DNA of 64,000 nt from Calliopum simillimum (GCA_951812925.1 OX638371.1:2604001-2668000); one strand, 5' to 3'. Positions 13,166 to 25,600 are shown, numbered from the stretch's first letter. The notes: a model not told the origin generated them from the letters alone. Translations and numbers: made by a program.

Positions 13166-13850
13166 TCATTAATAGCCAAGACAAAACTACTTTGCGCGCT
13201 CAAATTCGTCAGAAAAAAAAACGCACATGTAATTTAAAAAAATATTTAGAAATAAATTTTTTGACAAAAACCGTATAAATATTACAAGAGCTGGCAACCC
13301 ATTTGAGTATTATGCCATTTTCAGCCATCATTGACTTGCGACTATAAGATTTCATGTACCCCTTCTTATTGTTGTTTTTTGTTGTCGTTATTATTATTTT
13401 TATGCTTTTTATTGTTGTTTTTATTGTTGATGCCAATACATACTACTCATTTCCGGTCTTGTCTGCTGAGAAAACATAGATAAAATTAAAAAAAAAAAAA
13501 ACAATATGCTTTTTTTTAAACAAAAAGAAAACTGTGCTCTAAATTTCTAAAAAAGAAAAGAAATAAAGTGGCTTTATTATACATGTATGGGTATTTTAGC
13601 AGAAAGGTAAACCGTGAGCCAAAAAATTGAATCATCATATCTCTGAAATTATTTAGCGCAGACAGATAAGATTTGGTACATATATAAAAAGGTCCTACAT
13701 ACATATAAAGTGCGTACTAGAAAAAATATATAGACGGATCCAGGGGATGGGCTATGGGAACATAAGCTCTAATCTGTGACTGGATATAAAAGGAAAATCA
13801 TCAATTAGTTCTTAAAATCGTCCTATCGTCCGACTATTGCCCGCTTCATA
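13166..13850. other. AT-rich non-coding stretch
   Basis: No gene visible. It contains GTT/TTA-rich patches at about 13367-13430 and A runs near 13485-13500. Confidence 0.5.
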
Positions 13851-13904
13851 GGGATTAAACTTAAGACTCTCGTGATTTAGGTAACAGCCTATGCTACTGA
13901 GCTG
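13851..13904 (-). repeat. Degenerate tRNA-like (SINE-like) internal Pol III promoter
   Basis: Minus strand: CAGCTCAGTAG (13904-13894) is one base from a canonical A box, and AGTTTAATCCC (13861-13851) is close to the B box. Start-to-start spacing is 43 nt, as in a real tRNA. The putative acceptor and anticodon stems do not pair well, so it is not called as a tRNA gene. A SINE head or an old tRNA pseudogene is likely. Confidence 0.4.
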
Positions 13905-15016
13905 ATGTGTCTCTGAAGTGTTTTGCTTAGAGCTGAGCTCTGTAAACGTTAATATTCTATCTGGTTTTTACCTGGTCTAATCGAGCTTACAATAAAGCCA
14001 CACAGTTTCGGCAAAAGAAAGAGTTTTCTATAAATCCTATTAATATGATGTTACTCATACGTCAAGTAAGTATATCAGTACTGGGTAAGCAAAAGAAATG
14101 CAATCACCAAATAGAAGCGCAAAAATATGCTTTGATATTTAAAAATCTTTGAATCCTGAAAGCATTCAGTGTTGTGAAACTCTTGGAATTTTTTTCTATT
14201 AATAAAAGAGCGTAGCAATGCCAGTCACGAAATTATTGCTAAATAAAAGAATTTAATAATAAAAAAAGTGCTAGCAAGGAAATTGAAAAGCAATAAAAGG
14301 AATGCACATTAAATAAAAACGTAAGAAAACGGCAGCAATAAAAATGCAAAATTTCATGAAAAACTCCACAAAATGCAATAAAAGTGCAAAATCCTTTATT
14401 TCGTTGAGCATTTTGCGCAACGGTTTTATGGCAATACCAGTTAGAAATAAAATTTTTTTTTTAGTGCCACTAAAATTTGAAATCCATCAAATGCTAATAG
14501 TTGTATTGAATTTAACAAAATTTGCTATACAAAAGAGAATTTTACTCGAAATTCGATGGAAATTTTTTTAGAACCTTTAAGTGGGGAAAGTATTGATAGC
14601 CATGAATAAAAGCCAACGTAATACCACTCTAATATTGTGTTTTTTTTTATTTTAAAATTACATTTACATACATTTTATTGAAACATTTTATTTAGTTGGT
14701 GCTTTTAAGTTCACTTTACAAAGGAATTTTAGCTGATTTAATTTTATTATTCCAGTTAATTTAATTTGTATATAAATTCATTGATCCATAAACAGAATCC
14801 TGCTGTTTTTCAAATTCAACGATTTTGTTTCTTTTTTTTACCTTTTTCATTTAATTTTTCCAATTAAAACAAAAAAAAAAAAACACAAACTCTTGATATT
14901 GCGAGCTTTTAAACCTGCACACTTTAAAGTTTTAATTGCTTTTGTGGGCGCCATAAAATTTTTTTTTTTTAAACTCAGTGCCATACAAATGCAATAATTT
15001 GACACATCCGAACTCA
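13905..15016. other. AT-rich non-coding stretch
   Basis: No gene visible. Long A and T runs (14640-14650, 14868-14885, 14958-14970) dominate, and the open frames come from them. Confidence 0.5.
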
Positions 15017-16892
15017 TATATGGGCAAATCCGAAAATAATCTCCTCTTATATGACCCAGTTTTTTAAAAAAATAATTTTTCATGTACCATAGCCAAATGT
15101 GGTGGAATTTATTCGTAGACGTATGAGCTGCAATTTCCAATAGGCGAACAAAAAATTTTCGACCTGAGGGGGTGTCAGGAGGTCGTTTTATCTGAAAGTT
15201 TTGGGAAAATCGAGATTTTCGATACTATACGGGAGAGCACATACTTCAGAAGTAGAAGATATGTTACGGGGCACCTTTCCAAATATTCTGAAGTAAAATT
15301 CAAAAAAATCGTATGTGGGTCGTGGCGACAAAATGGGTTTAAAATCTAAATCACTCATTACGGCCACATAACAGGTCCTAAAATTCTGAAAAAAATCAAG
15401 CAAGTTCCTTGATAAAAAATAAATCAACTTTGCTTATGATATTTTCTAATCTAAGCGCCCCCTGCCGAGTAAAAAATTAAAAACGCTGAATTTTGGGTAA
15501 AAAATGCGATTATTGGCGATATGCGATCGAGCACACCATAGCGACACATAGGGTAAGATAGCGGGATATCTAACAAATATTCTGAAGTAAAATTCAGAAA
15601 AATCGTATGTGGGTCGTGGCGTCAGAATGGGTTAAAAAGTTTGAATCGCTCATTACGGCCACGTAACAGGTCCTAAAATTCTGAAAAAAATCAAGCTAAT
15701 TCCTTGATATAAAATAAAGCGAATTTGTTTATGATGTATTTTTAATTTGAGCGCCCCCTGCCGAGTAAAAAATTAAAAACGCTAATTTTGGGGTAAAAAA
15801 TGCGATTATTGGCGATATGCGATCGAGCACACCATAGCAACACATAAGGCAAGATAGCGGGATATCTAACAAACATTCTGGAGTAAAATTCAAAAAAATC
15901 CTATGTGGGTTGTGGCGCCAGAATGGGTTAAAAAGTTTAAATCGCTCATTACGGCCACGTAACAGGTCCTAAAATTCTGAAAAAAATTAAGCAAATTCCC
16001 TGAGAAAAAATAAATCGACTTTTTTTATGATGTTTCTTTAATTTGAGCCCCTCATTTGGAGCAAAAAATTAAAAAACTCAAAATATCGCTTTTCGCCAAA
16101 AATCACGTTTTTTACCCAAAAATTAGCGTTTTTAATTTTTTACTCGGCAGGAGGCGCTTAAATTAAAAAAACATCGCAAACAAATTCGCTTTATTTTATA
16201 TCAAGGAATTTGCTTGATTTTTTTCAGAATTTTAGGACCTGTTACGTGGCCGTAATGAGCGATTTAAACTTTTCAACCCATTCTGACGCCACGACCCACA
16301 TACGATTTTTCTGAATTTTTTTCCAGAATATTTGTTAGATATCCCGCTATCTTACCCTATGTGTCGCTATGGTGTGCTCGATCGCATATCTCCAATAATC
16401 GCATTTTTTACCCAAAATTTAGCGTTTTTAATTTTTTACTCGGCAGGGGGCGCTTAGATTAGAAAATATCATAAGCAAAGTTGATTTATTTTTTATCAAG
16501 GAACTTGCTTGATTTTTCTCAGAATTTTAGGACCTGTTATGTGGCCGTAATGAGTGATTTAGACTTTTTAACCCATTTTGTCGCCACGACCCACATACGA
16601 TTTTTTTGAATTTTACTTCAGAATATTTGGAAAGGTGCCCCGTAACATATCTACTACTTCTGAAGTATGTGCTCTCCCGTATAGTATCGAAAATCTCGAT
16701 TTTCCCAAAATTTTCAGATAAAACGACCTCCTGACACCCCCTCAGTTCGAAAATTTTCTGTTCGCCTATTGGAAATTGCAGCTCATACGTCTACGAATAA
16801 ATTCCACCACATTTGGTTATTGTACATGAAAAATTTTTCTTTTTAAAAACTGGGTCATATAAGAGGAGATTATTTTCGGATTTGCCCATATA
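15017..16892. mobile_element. 1.9-kb foldback element with internal tandem units
   Basis: The segment from TATATGGGCAAATCC (15017) to its inverse (16892) is two long inverted arms of about 0.8-1.0 kb each, meeting near 16.05-16.1 kb. The outer 350 bp of each arm match closely. Inside the left arm a unit of about 295 bp recurs: the phrase TCATTACGGCCAC is at 15355, 15650 and 15946. The right arm carries inverse copies of the same unit. No transposase is visible. The Foldback-like architecture (long inverted repeats built from tandem units) is seen directly; how it moved is unknown, and no clear target duplication is visible. A relative of its last 150 bp lies at about 25450-25600. Confidence 0.85.
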
Positions 16893-17877
16893 CACAATGC
16901 CTATGAAGGGAAAATTTTGTGAAAGCGCTTTTTTCAAAGAGTTTTTTTTTTAATCGCTATAAAACTATAAACTAAATAAGTAGTAAAAATACTACAAAAT
17001 AAAATCAAATGAGAAATTAGCAAAAAAATATTACTGCAGTAACAATAACAACTAGATATAAATTTTATGGACTCCACTGTAGTAAACTGATAGTAAGGTA
17101 AGCCTGAAAGCATGCAATAAACTTTTGTAAAGCAGCTTATGCAAAAGCTATGACAAAAACCAAACCTAGCAAAGAAGTGCACCCTTTAAGTGTAAGAAAA
17201 GCTACTAGAATCTTAAAGAAAATTCTCCCGAATGGTGTATGAAATTAAATATTACTAAATTAGCAGAACTGAAATATTTTTCATAAAAGTTTCATTATTT
17301 CAATCAGCTGCTGCTGTATAAGCCACTGCTATGTTCATTGTCTGTTTGATTGCAGTGCAATTTTTGCACAGTGTATTGTTGTTAATTAAGTTGAAAGCAA
17401 TTTCCGAATATAGTTAATGAATATGACCGCTTTCAAGAAAGTAATTGTGTAAAGAATTATTGAAAAGCTAAAAAAATTTACTAATGATAAAGACATTACA
17501 AAAGAGATTTGAATTATTGAGCACAGAGCGACAAAAGAAACCATTTTTCAGCGGCCTTAGATTTTTGAATTAATTTTGATTAACCAAAGTTATGAAGTAC
17601 TTAGGGTATGATTCATATAATTAATATGACTCCTGTTCTCAAGATATCCTTTCTCAAATTTCAAAAAAGTTTTGTTCTTTTGGAGCATATTTGAAGTTCA
17701 ATTTTGCTAAAGGCGTCGGAGGGACAAAATCTTAGTCAAAAAGATTTACTTTCAAAATTTTTCAATTAAATCCCTACTTTCCCAGTAATAATCCAAAACT
17801 AAACAAAACTGTATCCAAAGAACTTAATTATATTTCTATTACGCAGTTCATTCATTACCCTGTGCAATGAAAATATA
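16893..17877. other. AT-rich non-coding stretch
   Basis: Nothing recognised apart from T/A runs. Confidence 0.5.
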
Positions 17878-18791
17878 GGGGAAGAGTGTCGGATGTGGGT
17901 ATAATCTTGTTTTCGACTCATATCTATTGACCACATGTATAAGTATTAATGGAAAGCTAGAGACCTTAGCTTACTACTAGTGAAGAAAGGTAATTGATTT
18001 CATTAGTTGGAAGAATTATATCAAAAAAATAGTGAAGTGATAATTTTTGGCAAAAAAAAATTTTGGGCATCATGTCTGTTGCCCTTCGGCGTCAATGCTA
18101 GAGCAATTGTTTTGCAGACAAGGCCAGCTAGGTGACGTAATTCCAAGCCCTTGTTGACATTGGTCTTTTGCCAAGCATGCATCTTTTGTACCATTCCATG
18201 CCCACCATGTGCTCCTCGGTCCACTTATCTGGAAACTCAAAACCAAGATTTTTTGCAAAGTGGTAGGTTACCTTACCACCCACACTTAATGAAAACAAAT
18301 TGTTTTCTGCGATATCTTTAAAATGTCTATTGGTTTTTCCCTTTCCACTAAAAAAGCGTAAAAGGGCATAAGAACACCATTTAAATTTGAAATGTTGGCA
18401 TCCACGACGATATTTTAGAAAAAAGGGTGCCTACAACCGAACCTGTTGGGTGCCCACAACCGACTTTCATAGCCACTTTGAAAAGCAATCAGCAAATTCT
18501 GTTGTGTGAACATTTTTGTTGCATTCGGTTTTGATTCACAAAATATAATAAATTTACTTCATAATTAATTCACTTCGATTTATCGCACTTGGAAAATGAT
18601 TGAAAAAAACTTTTGCGTTGATTTTCATTTATTCAAAAATTATTCTCTTCACAGCACAAAGCAAATGAGTCTGCTTGCTCCGTGCTGTCATAACACGCTC
18701 TTAGTATTTGTCAAAACAGCCGCATTTGTTTTTTGTGAAAAGTTACGGGGGGATGCCCACTCCCGAACCATGCCTGCAGACAGCATTCTTC
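17878..18791 (-). mobile_element. Pogo-like transposon, internally deleted copy 1
   Basis: The left end, TA then GGGGAAGAGTGTCGG, pairs with a decayed inverse near 18765-18791. The sequence is a diverged relative of the 30.7-kb element in inverse orientation: both carry a GTGGGCACCC-type motif (18424-18465 here), the phrase ACAACAGAATTTGCT in inverse, and a transposase fragment. The right end is poorly preserved, so that boundary is uncertain by a few bases. The length of about 914 bp is far short of an autonomous pogo-like element, consistent with an internal deletion derivative. Confidence 0.75.
18133..18292 (-). pseudogene. Pogo-like transposase N-terminal remnant
   Basis: Read on the minus strand from about 18292, one frame gives a fragment containing YHFAKNLGFEFPDKW followed by HMVGMEWYKRCMLGKRPMS and then a stop. 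The arrangement of FAK, a hydrophobic-Pro-W segment, G.EWYK and an R.S.R run resembles the CENP-B-type helix-turn-helix region near the N-terminus of pogo/Tigger transposases. The matching fragment at 31.3 kb starts the same way. No catalytic DDE region remains. There is no start codon in this frame. Non-functional. Confidence 0.65.
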
Positions 18792-20454
18792 ATGTTTTTT
18801 TTTTTAAATTCAAAAACTTTTTGTTTTATAACAAACACTTCAACTTTATTGCACTGTAATCAAACTATGATCGAGCGTACATGCGATTATGCTCTTATGC
18901 AAACAGAGTTTTGTAAAATTCAAGTTAAGTGCTTTTATACTCTTTTGCAGAACGTATAGAATATAAATTAAAATATGTATGGGACCTACTTCGAATTATT
19001 GACTTCTCTTGATGTACAGTGAATGTTCAGTGTATATTGTGCAGCACTGTTGATGTTGCAGCTTTAACCACACTCACTTTCAGCTCATTCAAATGTATGT
19101 AAATTGAGTAAACAAAACGGCAGCAACATGTTGCAATTGCTCTTACGTGCAACACATGCATACACCTCATAACGATTTAAAATTCAAATTCCTATTTTTC
19201 AAAATTTTACCAACAATATTAAATGCTGACCACAAAACAATGTTGCCTACATGCGTGTTCATTTAGCACATACACAAACATACAAGTATATGTAAGTATA
19301 GATATGCACTTTGTGGAGGATGTGAGAGTAATTGTAGTATTACAGTAACATAAAATTTTGGTCACAGAATAAGCCATCAACAAAGAGCCAACAAAACAAA
19401 TGCACACTACGGAAACCTCTGGAAAATATACAAAATTTAATTCCCAATAGATAGAGGCAAAATGTTCTATTTTTTTTTTTTTTTTTTTTTTTATGAAAAC
19501 CATGCGAACGTGCGCTTTTCTGGGCATAAATGTGGAAGCCACACATATGGTTACGTTTAGTTTGTGCATAAATTTAGAGAAAATTTTGTGAAAATAACTG
19601 CGTATTATTTGCGGTTGTTGCCAATTCATTGTGTCAAACGGAAATTATAAACTTTATTTTGGGCTGTAGGTGCTTTGGGTTTTAAGCGAGTGCTTTTAAT
19701 AGACAAAAGTTGACAGTAATATCGTGAAATTGCGGAATTGAAATTGAAATAAAATGTGAACTTTTAAATGATTTAAATGAAAATATTTAAAAACTAGCAG
19801 AATTTTTGAAAAGTCTTTGATTGCAATGCATTCATCTTATTTTTAAAAATCAATTTAGAAATTGAATACAAAGTACATAACTCTTAAATTCTCCCTCATG
19901 GAATTGAAGTAACACTGTGATTAAAATTCCAATAGTTGCCTAGTCCCTACTGTTGAAAGTGCAAAGTTTCATTACATGCAACACTGGGAATTTGACGCAA
20001 CTTCTTGCATTCTAGCGACTGCCATATGATCTCAACTAATAAAAATTTATACTTCTATTGCCGTCACTGTAGACTGCTTTCAACACTATTTTTTTCTTTT
20101 TCCTTTCGACTTTTTGTTACTGGGCTGGACAATGTCCTTTGAAATTTATTTCCGCTTTATTGTAACAAGAAGACAGCCGACAGTGTGGAAAGCACAGAAG
20201 AATTTAAAAAGAGACAAAACAGAAAAAGAAGAAGAAATTTGCTTCAGTTATCTTGTTTTGTTTCAACGGCTTCACCAGCGCTGTAAAGCATGCAACTTTT
20301 CATGAATTTTTTTGTCTACAACTTTTTATGCATTCTTTTATCTCCAATTACATATTTCCTTAAAGCATACTAAATATTATGGTTTAAAGTATTCTACGAA
20401 AAAGTTCACAAGGGATCACTAAAGACGAGAGATTATTAAGAAAATGCGTTTTAA
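18792..20454. other. AT-rich non-coding stretch
   Basis: No gene visible. A 23-T run lies at 19470-19492; a 136-codon open frame across its inverse (19219-19629) contains the resulting poly-Lys and is otherwise unlike a protein. Confidence 0.5.
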
Positions 20455-20468
20455 AGCGCCATCTGGTG
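20455..20468 (-). promoter_or_regulatory. CTCF-like motif
   Basis: The minus strand reads CACCAGATGGCGCT, which fits the core of the insect CTCF insulator motif (AGRKGGCGC with an upstream CCA). A single motif match in 64 kb is weak evidence and the site may not be bound. Confidence 0.3.
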
Positions 20469-21912
20469 AAACATTAACTTTTTTAGCACACAGGCAAACT
20501 CTGCTCTATAAAACCTTTCTATCCGGATCACGATCATAAATTTGGAGCCATTTTTTTATTTTTTTTTTTTTTATTTTTCTTCTTCTAAGCCGGGCTTACA
20601 GAAAACGGATAGCATATTTGTGTTTAGGAGACCAAAATACATCAAAAACACTTTTCAAAGCTCTTGGGGTTTTTTGACTGTTGTACAGTGTTATTAAATT
20701 CTCATTTGCACTTAAACAATATGCAGACTTTTACAGTTCTGATTTTAGTATACGTTTTCCTTCAGAACGAGTGGGCACAACATCATTGAAAATACTTTCG
20801 GACAGATAAGCAAACGACATGCGGAAGATATTTAAGCCACTGCTTGCTTAGCTGACAAAATGAGTATTTATGGTTATCCTTGGCAGTAATAATGAAACAA
20901 AAAACACAAACAAAACCAAAAAAAAATACCAGACCCAAAATGTAGAAATAACCATAACAGCAAAGCAAAAAGTAGCAACACATTTCGAAGCATCAAAATA
21001 TTTTGAAGTTTAGTTAACACGGAACTTCCGGTAACAGAGAGTTTTTATCAGCAACAGCAGCAACAAAAAAGAAAACTTTCTTTAATTCAGTGTCAAAGCA
21101 GCCACAGAGCAAAAGGAAAAACTGAAACTCTGCTGCAAGGATAACAAAATGTGTACAGCAGAAGCCACAACAACGACGAGAATTTGCAGAACTTTTCTTT
21201 TTTTATTTTCCTGAAGGACAAGTAACTACTATGAGCATGAATTTTGGCGCAATATACGTTTGAATGGAATTTGCGATAAAACTAATAATGGGACAACACT
21301 GGTTGATGCTGGTGCTGCTACTCTCAGTGTTGCACTTAAAGTCGCTGCGCAGAGATAAGACCTTTGCTGGTACAAGCAGCGCAAAATCAGTTAAAAAGCA
21401 ATGGTATTGCATGAAAATCTTTTAGTGGCAGCAGCTTAACAACAAATATATGGTTAAGATAATGGAAAAATAATGGAGTTCATAACGTTCATAGTTGGTT
21501 AGGGTTGCTGGCAAGTGCGATAGCTGGAGTGGTGGCGTAAAAATGCGCTCTTGAAAAATGTTTAAGAAAAAACGCAAGCGTTTTGCAAGATAACGAGTAT
21601 GGCAAAACCAAAGTAAACTCATTGTTTTAATGGCGAAACCACGTGCTTTTCCAGTGGAAGTTTAAATGGCGGAATTGGTATCTATAGGAGGAAAAAAGAG
21701 CTGCATTATGTGTGGCAACTGCATGTACTTTTCTTAAAAAAAAACTAAGAGATAATCCAAAAACTTAACTTTAGAAGTAAATAATAGTTAGATAGTGGTA
21801 CAATTTATTTCTAGACATGGAAGTTGTATTTTCTGACATCTCACAACTCCTTCAGAAATTCAAAATGCCGAAGTTGAACCCATTATAGTTTTTTTGCTTT
21901 TTCCACTCTTTA
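20469..21912. other. AT-rich non-coding stretch
   Basis: No gene visible. CAG/CAA-rich patches lie at about 21050-21070 and 21160-21180; a T-rich run at about 20554-20580. Confidence 0.5.
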
Positions 21913-22078
21913 CCAAAAATTGATTTCCGCAACCTTTGACCTTGAATAACTTTCTATCCACAGACAATTTTTTTTTTTCGGAATAATCTCTATCAATGCA
22001 TGGAAAATGAAGTATGAAAAGTCTACTGTGATAGATAGTAGTTATTCAAGGTCAAAGGTTGCGAAAATCAGTTTTTGG
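21913..22078. repeat. Hairpin with two FTZ-F1-type nuclear receptor sites
   Basis: Inverted arms of about 50 bp (21913-21963 and 22027-22078) enclose about 63 bp. Each arm contains the word TCAAGGTCA (22046-22054 on plus, 21937-21945 on minus), an exact match to the monomeric FTZ-F1/NR5A site YCAAGGYCR. In each arm it continues into AAGGTTG, giving a loose DR1. The arms differ at a few positions outside the motif. It may simply be the arm pair of an old foldback element; regulatory function is inference. Confidence 0.6.
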
Positions 22079-22245
22079 CAAATATCTCGCTAACGGTTAC
22101 TTTGATAGAAAAATGTAGTACCACATTTTCATAGCTTAAAAAATTACCTAGCAAAGAATGTGAGAATTGTTTTCGTACTACTTATATGTAGTTAAGGAGA
22201 TATCCTAAGATTTATGCTGCGCAAAATTGTAAAAGGTAGTAGGCA
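22079..22245 (+). repeat. Dispersed repeat, copy B
   Basis: It begins AATATCTCGCTAACGG directly after the hairpin and follows the same order of phrases as 4204-4398 (TTTTCGTAC, then AGGAGATAT). The adjacency suggests that hairpin and repeat belong to one larger element, with the 4.2-kb copy being another fragment. Confidence 0.5.
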
Positions 22246-22570
22246 AGTTGATTTACAAAATACTATATTTAATTCAGGAACTCTAAGTCGTCCGATTAAA
22301 AATCTTACAATTTTCTATAGGAAATTTTATGGGCTACAAATGTGTTCCGAAAGATTTTTCAATATAATTAACCGTTTACGAGATATTTGCAAGAAACTAA
22401 TTTTTGGACCCTTTTCGGGCCGGTCACATACCTAAGCAACCGACTCAGCACGGCAGACTGACGGACTTGTAATAAACATGTCCTAAGCTATCGATTCCCA
22501 TATAAATTTCCACTACACCGAGTTTTTCCATTTTTTCGTGCTCAGCCCTTAGTCTATAAATGAGATACGT
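22246..22570. other. Non-coding stretch, slightly less AT-rich
   Basis: A short open frame covers 22214-22435 but has no recognisable domain and starts inside the dispersed repeat. Near 22410-22470 base composition is more balanced. No feature assigned. Confidence 0.4.
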
Positions 22571-23150
22571 AGAATATAAAACAGTTTTTGAAACAATGCA
22601 TCAGTTTAGTGTAGTTTCTTTTTGATAATGCCAGGATTTTATTCTTGAAGCAAGGACTTTTTTATACTTATGATCCAATGTGGTCACTCGGTCACCTGGC
22701 CATGAACCACAGAGAGATAAATGGATTCCATTGAAACCAAATGGGATTCATAGAACGTAAAACAGTGTTTGCAACAATATATCAGTTAAGTGCAGTTTTG
22801 TTTACCTAATTCCAGGATTTTATCCTTGAAAATAAGGACTTCATGCTAATATGGCCACTTGGTCGCCTGGTCATAGACCACTGAGATATGAGTGGATTCC
22901 AATGAAACCAAATGGAGTTTATAGAACGTAAAATTGTGTTTATTTATCAATTCAGGGTAGTTTCATTTTGCTAATGCCAGGATTTTATTCTTGAAATAAG
23001 GACTTTTTTATACTTATGACCCAATTTGGTCACTTGGTTACGTGGTCACTGACCACTGGAATATAAATGTGCGCTAATTGACCTAAGTGGTTTTCACGTG
23101 AGTGGATTCCTTTAATCATAGAACAATATTTAAAACGATATGTCTGAAAC
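22571..23150 (+). repeat. Three and a bit diverged tandem units (165-197 bp)
   Basis: Units start at 22571, 22752, 22923 and (fragment) 23120, each with an AGAAYRTAAAA-like head. The first three share CCAGGATTTTAT about 60 bp in and a GGTCAC...GGTC...GACCACTG segment near the end. Divergence is visible in every unit, so the array is old. I do not recognise the family. The GGTCACYTGG and TGGTCA words give it an unusual set of short palindromes. Confidence 0.75.
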
Positions 23151-24610
23151 TTTAAAATTTTTTCAAGTACAAAAACCAGTTTTGTTCCAAGTTGAGTAAA
23201 TGTATTGTCCAAAGGGGTAGAAAACTACCCCAAACCGTTACTCGAATACCGTTTGAGATATCTAAAAAATTCTAATTCTGTGTTCTAAAATTCCCACACT
23301 GGATCGGGTACCGGGCCGATATGGGTTAAGGAATTCATTGAATTTGGTTACATTTCTGACTTTTCCAAATTTTTCGCTTTTGTTAAAATTTTTCGATTTT
23401 GTAAATATGAATCACTTACTTTCCTTAGTGTCTGAAAACTTATCTTCAAAATTTTAAGTTCAGAATTATTCTTTTGTTTAACTTTTACTTCGATTGGCAC
23501 CAGTTTGCATCGAGACAATTAACATTCTTTGGTTTAATTTAATTGGATGTGACCCACCCTTTGTACAAGAGAAGGTGTAACCCGAAATTGCTTGTTTATT
23601 ATAGAATAGAGGACGCGATAGACCAAAAGTCACAAGGAAAAGGAAATCGGAACAGAGGACGTGGTAGGTCAAAAGTCATTTGGAAGATGAACCCCTCATA
23701 TCGGTAAAGTAGTTGAGGGAAATTAAAATATTTGCAAAACATACAAAATCGAATGATTTTAATCACATTTTGAATAAATTTTCAGTTTTGAATAAACATA
23801 ATTTTAAAACAATTTTTTTAAAACTCTTTTTAAACACCAGCAAGGAAGTCATAATTGGTATGAAAAGCAACAAAGATTTTAGACTACACTTTCATTCTGT
23901 ATTCATCGCTCACAATTTAATTTTTTTTTTTTGCTGTCTAACTATTTCCTCCCCTATTAGTTTATCCTTAATCACAGCTCACAGTTGGATATCATATCCA
24001 ATAACATACACTCAAGGATATATGTAAGGAAACATAGAGCATTTCTATTGACTTTGGCAACACTCGTAATGCTGTCAATTTGCAGCAACACATACTTGTC
24101 TCGTTTCGTACCTACTTCCTTCCTGCGCGCAGCAGCAAGCACAGCACACAGCATGTAGTATGCTACACTTTTCTACTCCTTTCATACTTTTTCTTTGCTT
24201 GCTGTCTACTCTCTCGCTTTCCCTTCACCCCTTCACTTCAATTGAAAGCTACAAAGTAGCTGCTTTATTTTCTATCTTTGTCTTTTCATCATTTCATTGT
24301 GATTTTCTAATCCAATTTTTATGTTGTTTGTTTTTATTTTACTGTTGTTGCAATCGTAATGTTGTACTTGGCCATATTATCCTTGTTGCTGCTGCTGGTC
24401 CTGCTGCTGCTATTCGAAACAAAGTGTGCATTAAATGGAAACGACCTTTTTTTGCCCCTGCTGTGCTTATTTTAGCCATTCATTTGGCCACTCGTTCATT
24501 CATTCATTCAGTCCATACGTCACAACGTATCGTGCGAATGATGCTGTCTCTCACAGGACACTGCAGGTTTTTATTTTTATTATTTCAGTTTATTTTTTAT
24601 TTACATTTGT

Positions 24611-24641
<31 letters not shown>

Positions 24642-25230
24642 GTACATGCTATGATGCTACATCTTATTTTGTTTTATATTTTGTTTTATTTTTATGTTAT
24701 CTCTCTTGTTGGTTATCCATGTGAGTGTTTTTCATTTTTCATAAAACACGTCCTTACGTTCGTTGTCCTTTGCACAATGGTGTTACTGGTTATGCTGCTG
24801 CTGTTGCTTCGAATGTTTATCATTTTTCTTTTCACTTCGAGTGGACGTTCATTTGATACTTGCTAGTCAGCAGCAGTTGCAACTTAGCTGAATCATACAA
24901 CAACAGCAACAACAACAACAAGTTGATTGTCATCAACGGTGATGAGCTTAAATTCCCTAGTGACACTTTCTGACCAAAGCCAATTTTATATACTCGCGTT
25001 TATGACTTGCAAGTTGTAGCTTAAAATGCCCGCTAGGGATGTTGAGCATTTGAAATTTGTAGCTTGCGGCCATTGTGGATGTTTTGTGACTGACAGCACA
25101 ATGGGTAATTTGTTTGAAGTACAGCACTCAAATTCAGCATCTGAGCTTGTATTGGAAACATCAATCCATTTATTAATAGTGGCCAAGATCTGTTCAAGGA
25201 AACGCTCTTCAAAATATATATAGTCATTGG
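23151..25230. other. Non-coding stretch, T-rich
   Basis: No gene visible. It includes a short direct duplication near 23600-23675 (GAGGACG...AAAAGTCA twice), a 24-T run at 24618-24641 and a CAACAGCAA run at about 24899-24921. The 164-codon and 143-codon open frames at 24160-24866 overlap in different frames and are hydrophobic because of T-rich sequence. Confidence 0.5.
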
Positions 25231-25450
25231 ACCGTTCATATTTTAGATTCGAAAGTTAGAGGATCTCTGAAAAACGATGTCTGCTTCATTTTTTTTTTTT
25301 TTTTTTTTTTTCATTCCTAGAAAAACCATTGTAGCACTTTTGATTCTACTGAAGGCGTATTTTGGCTAAAAAACATATTTTTTGATCATAACTTTTTTTT
25401 TCATTAAAAATGGATACCCAAAAGTACTTCAGAAATAAAGATTGGAAGTC
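25231..25450 (+). repeat. Dispersed repeat, partial copy of the 43.7/58.5-kb family
   Basis: Shared phrases in the same order as 43653-44085 and 58482-58915: TTTTGATTCTACTGAAGG, TTTTGATCATAAC and AAATGGATACCCAA. A 23-T run (25289-25311) interrupts it. The copy breaks off at about 25450, where a different repeat starts. Confidence 0.6.
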
Positions 25451-25600
25451 TTAATTTTCCCTAAATTCTCTTATTGAAAATTGCATTTTACACGTTTAGG
25501 AATATATTCCACCAAATTTGGTTATAGAATATGAAAAAGAATTTTTTCTGGAAACCTGGGTCTAATAAGGGAAGATTATTTACATATAAGCCCATACAGC
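25450..25600 (+). repeat. Solo end of the TATATGGGC foldback family
   Basis: In inverse this segment follows the terminal 150 bp of the 15.0-kb foldback: terminal GGGC, then AATAATCTYCC, GACCCAG, CCAAATTTGGTGGAAT and TGCAATTTYCAATA. It lies directly beside the other repeat fragment, suggesting a composite element or a nested insertion. Confidence 0.6.

Noticed and set aside
19219..19629. 136-codon minus-strand frame
   Set aside because: Contains a poly-Lys run from a 23-T tract and nothing recognisable.
24160..24866. Overlapping 164- and 143-codon hydrophobic frames
   Set aside because: Two frames over the same T-rich DNA, both running through a 24-T tract; composition effect.
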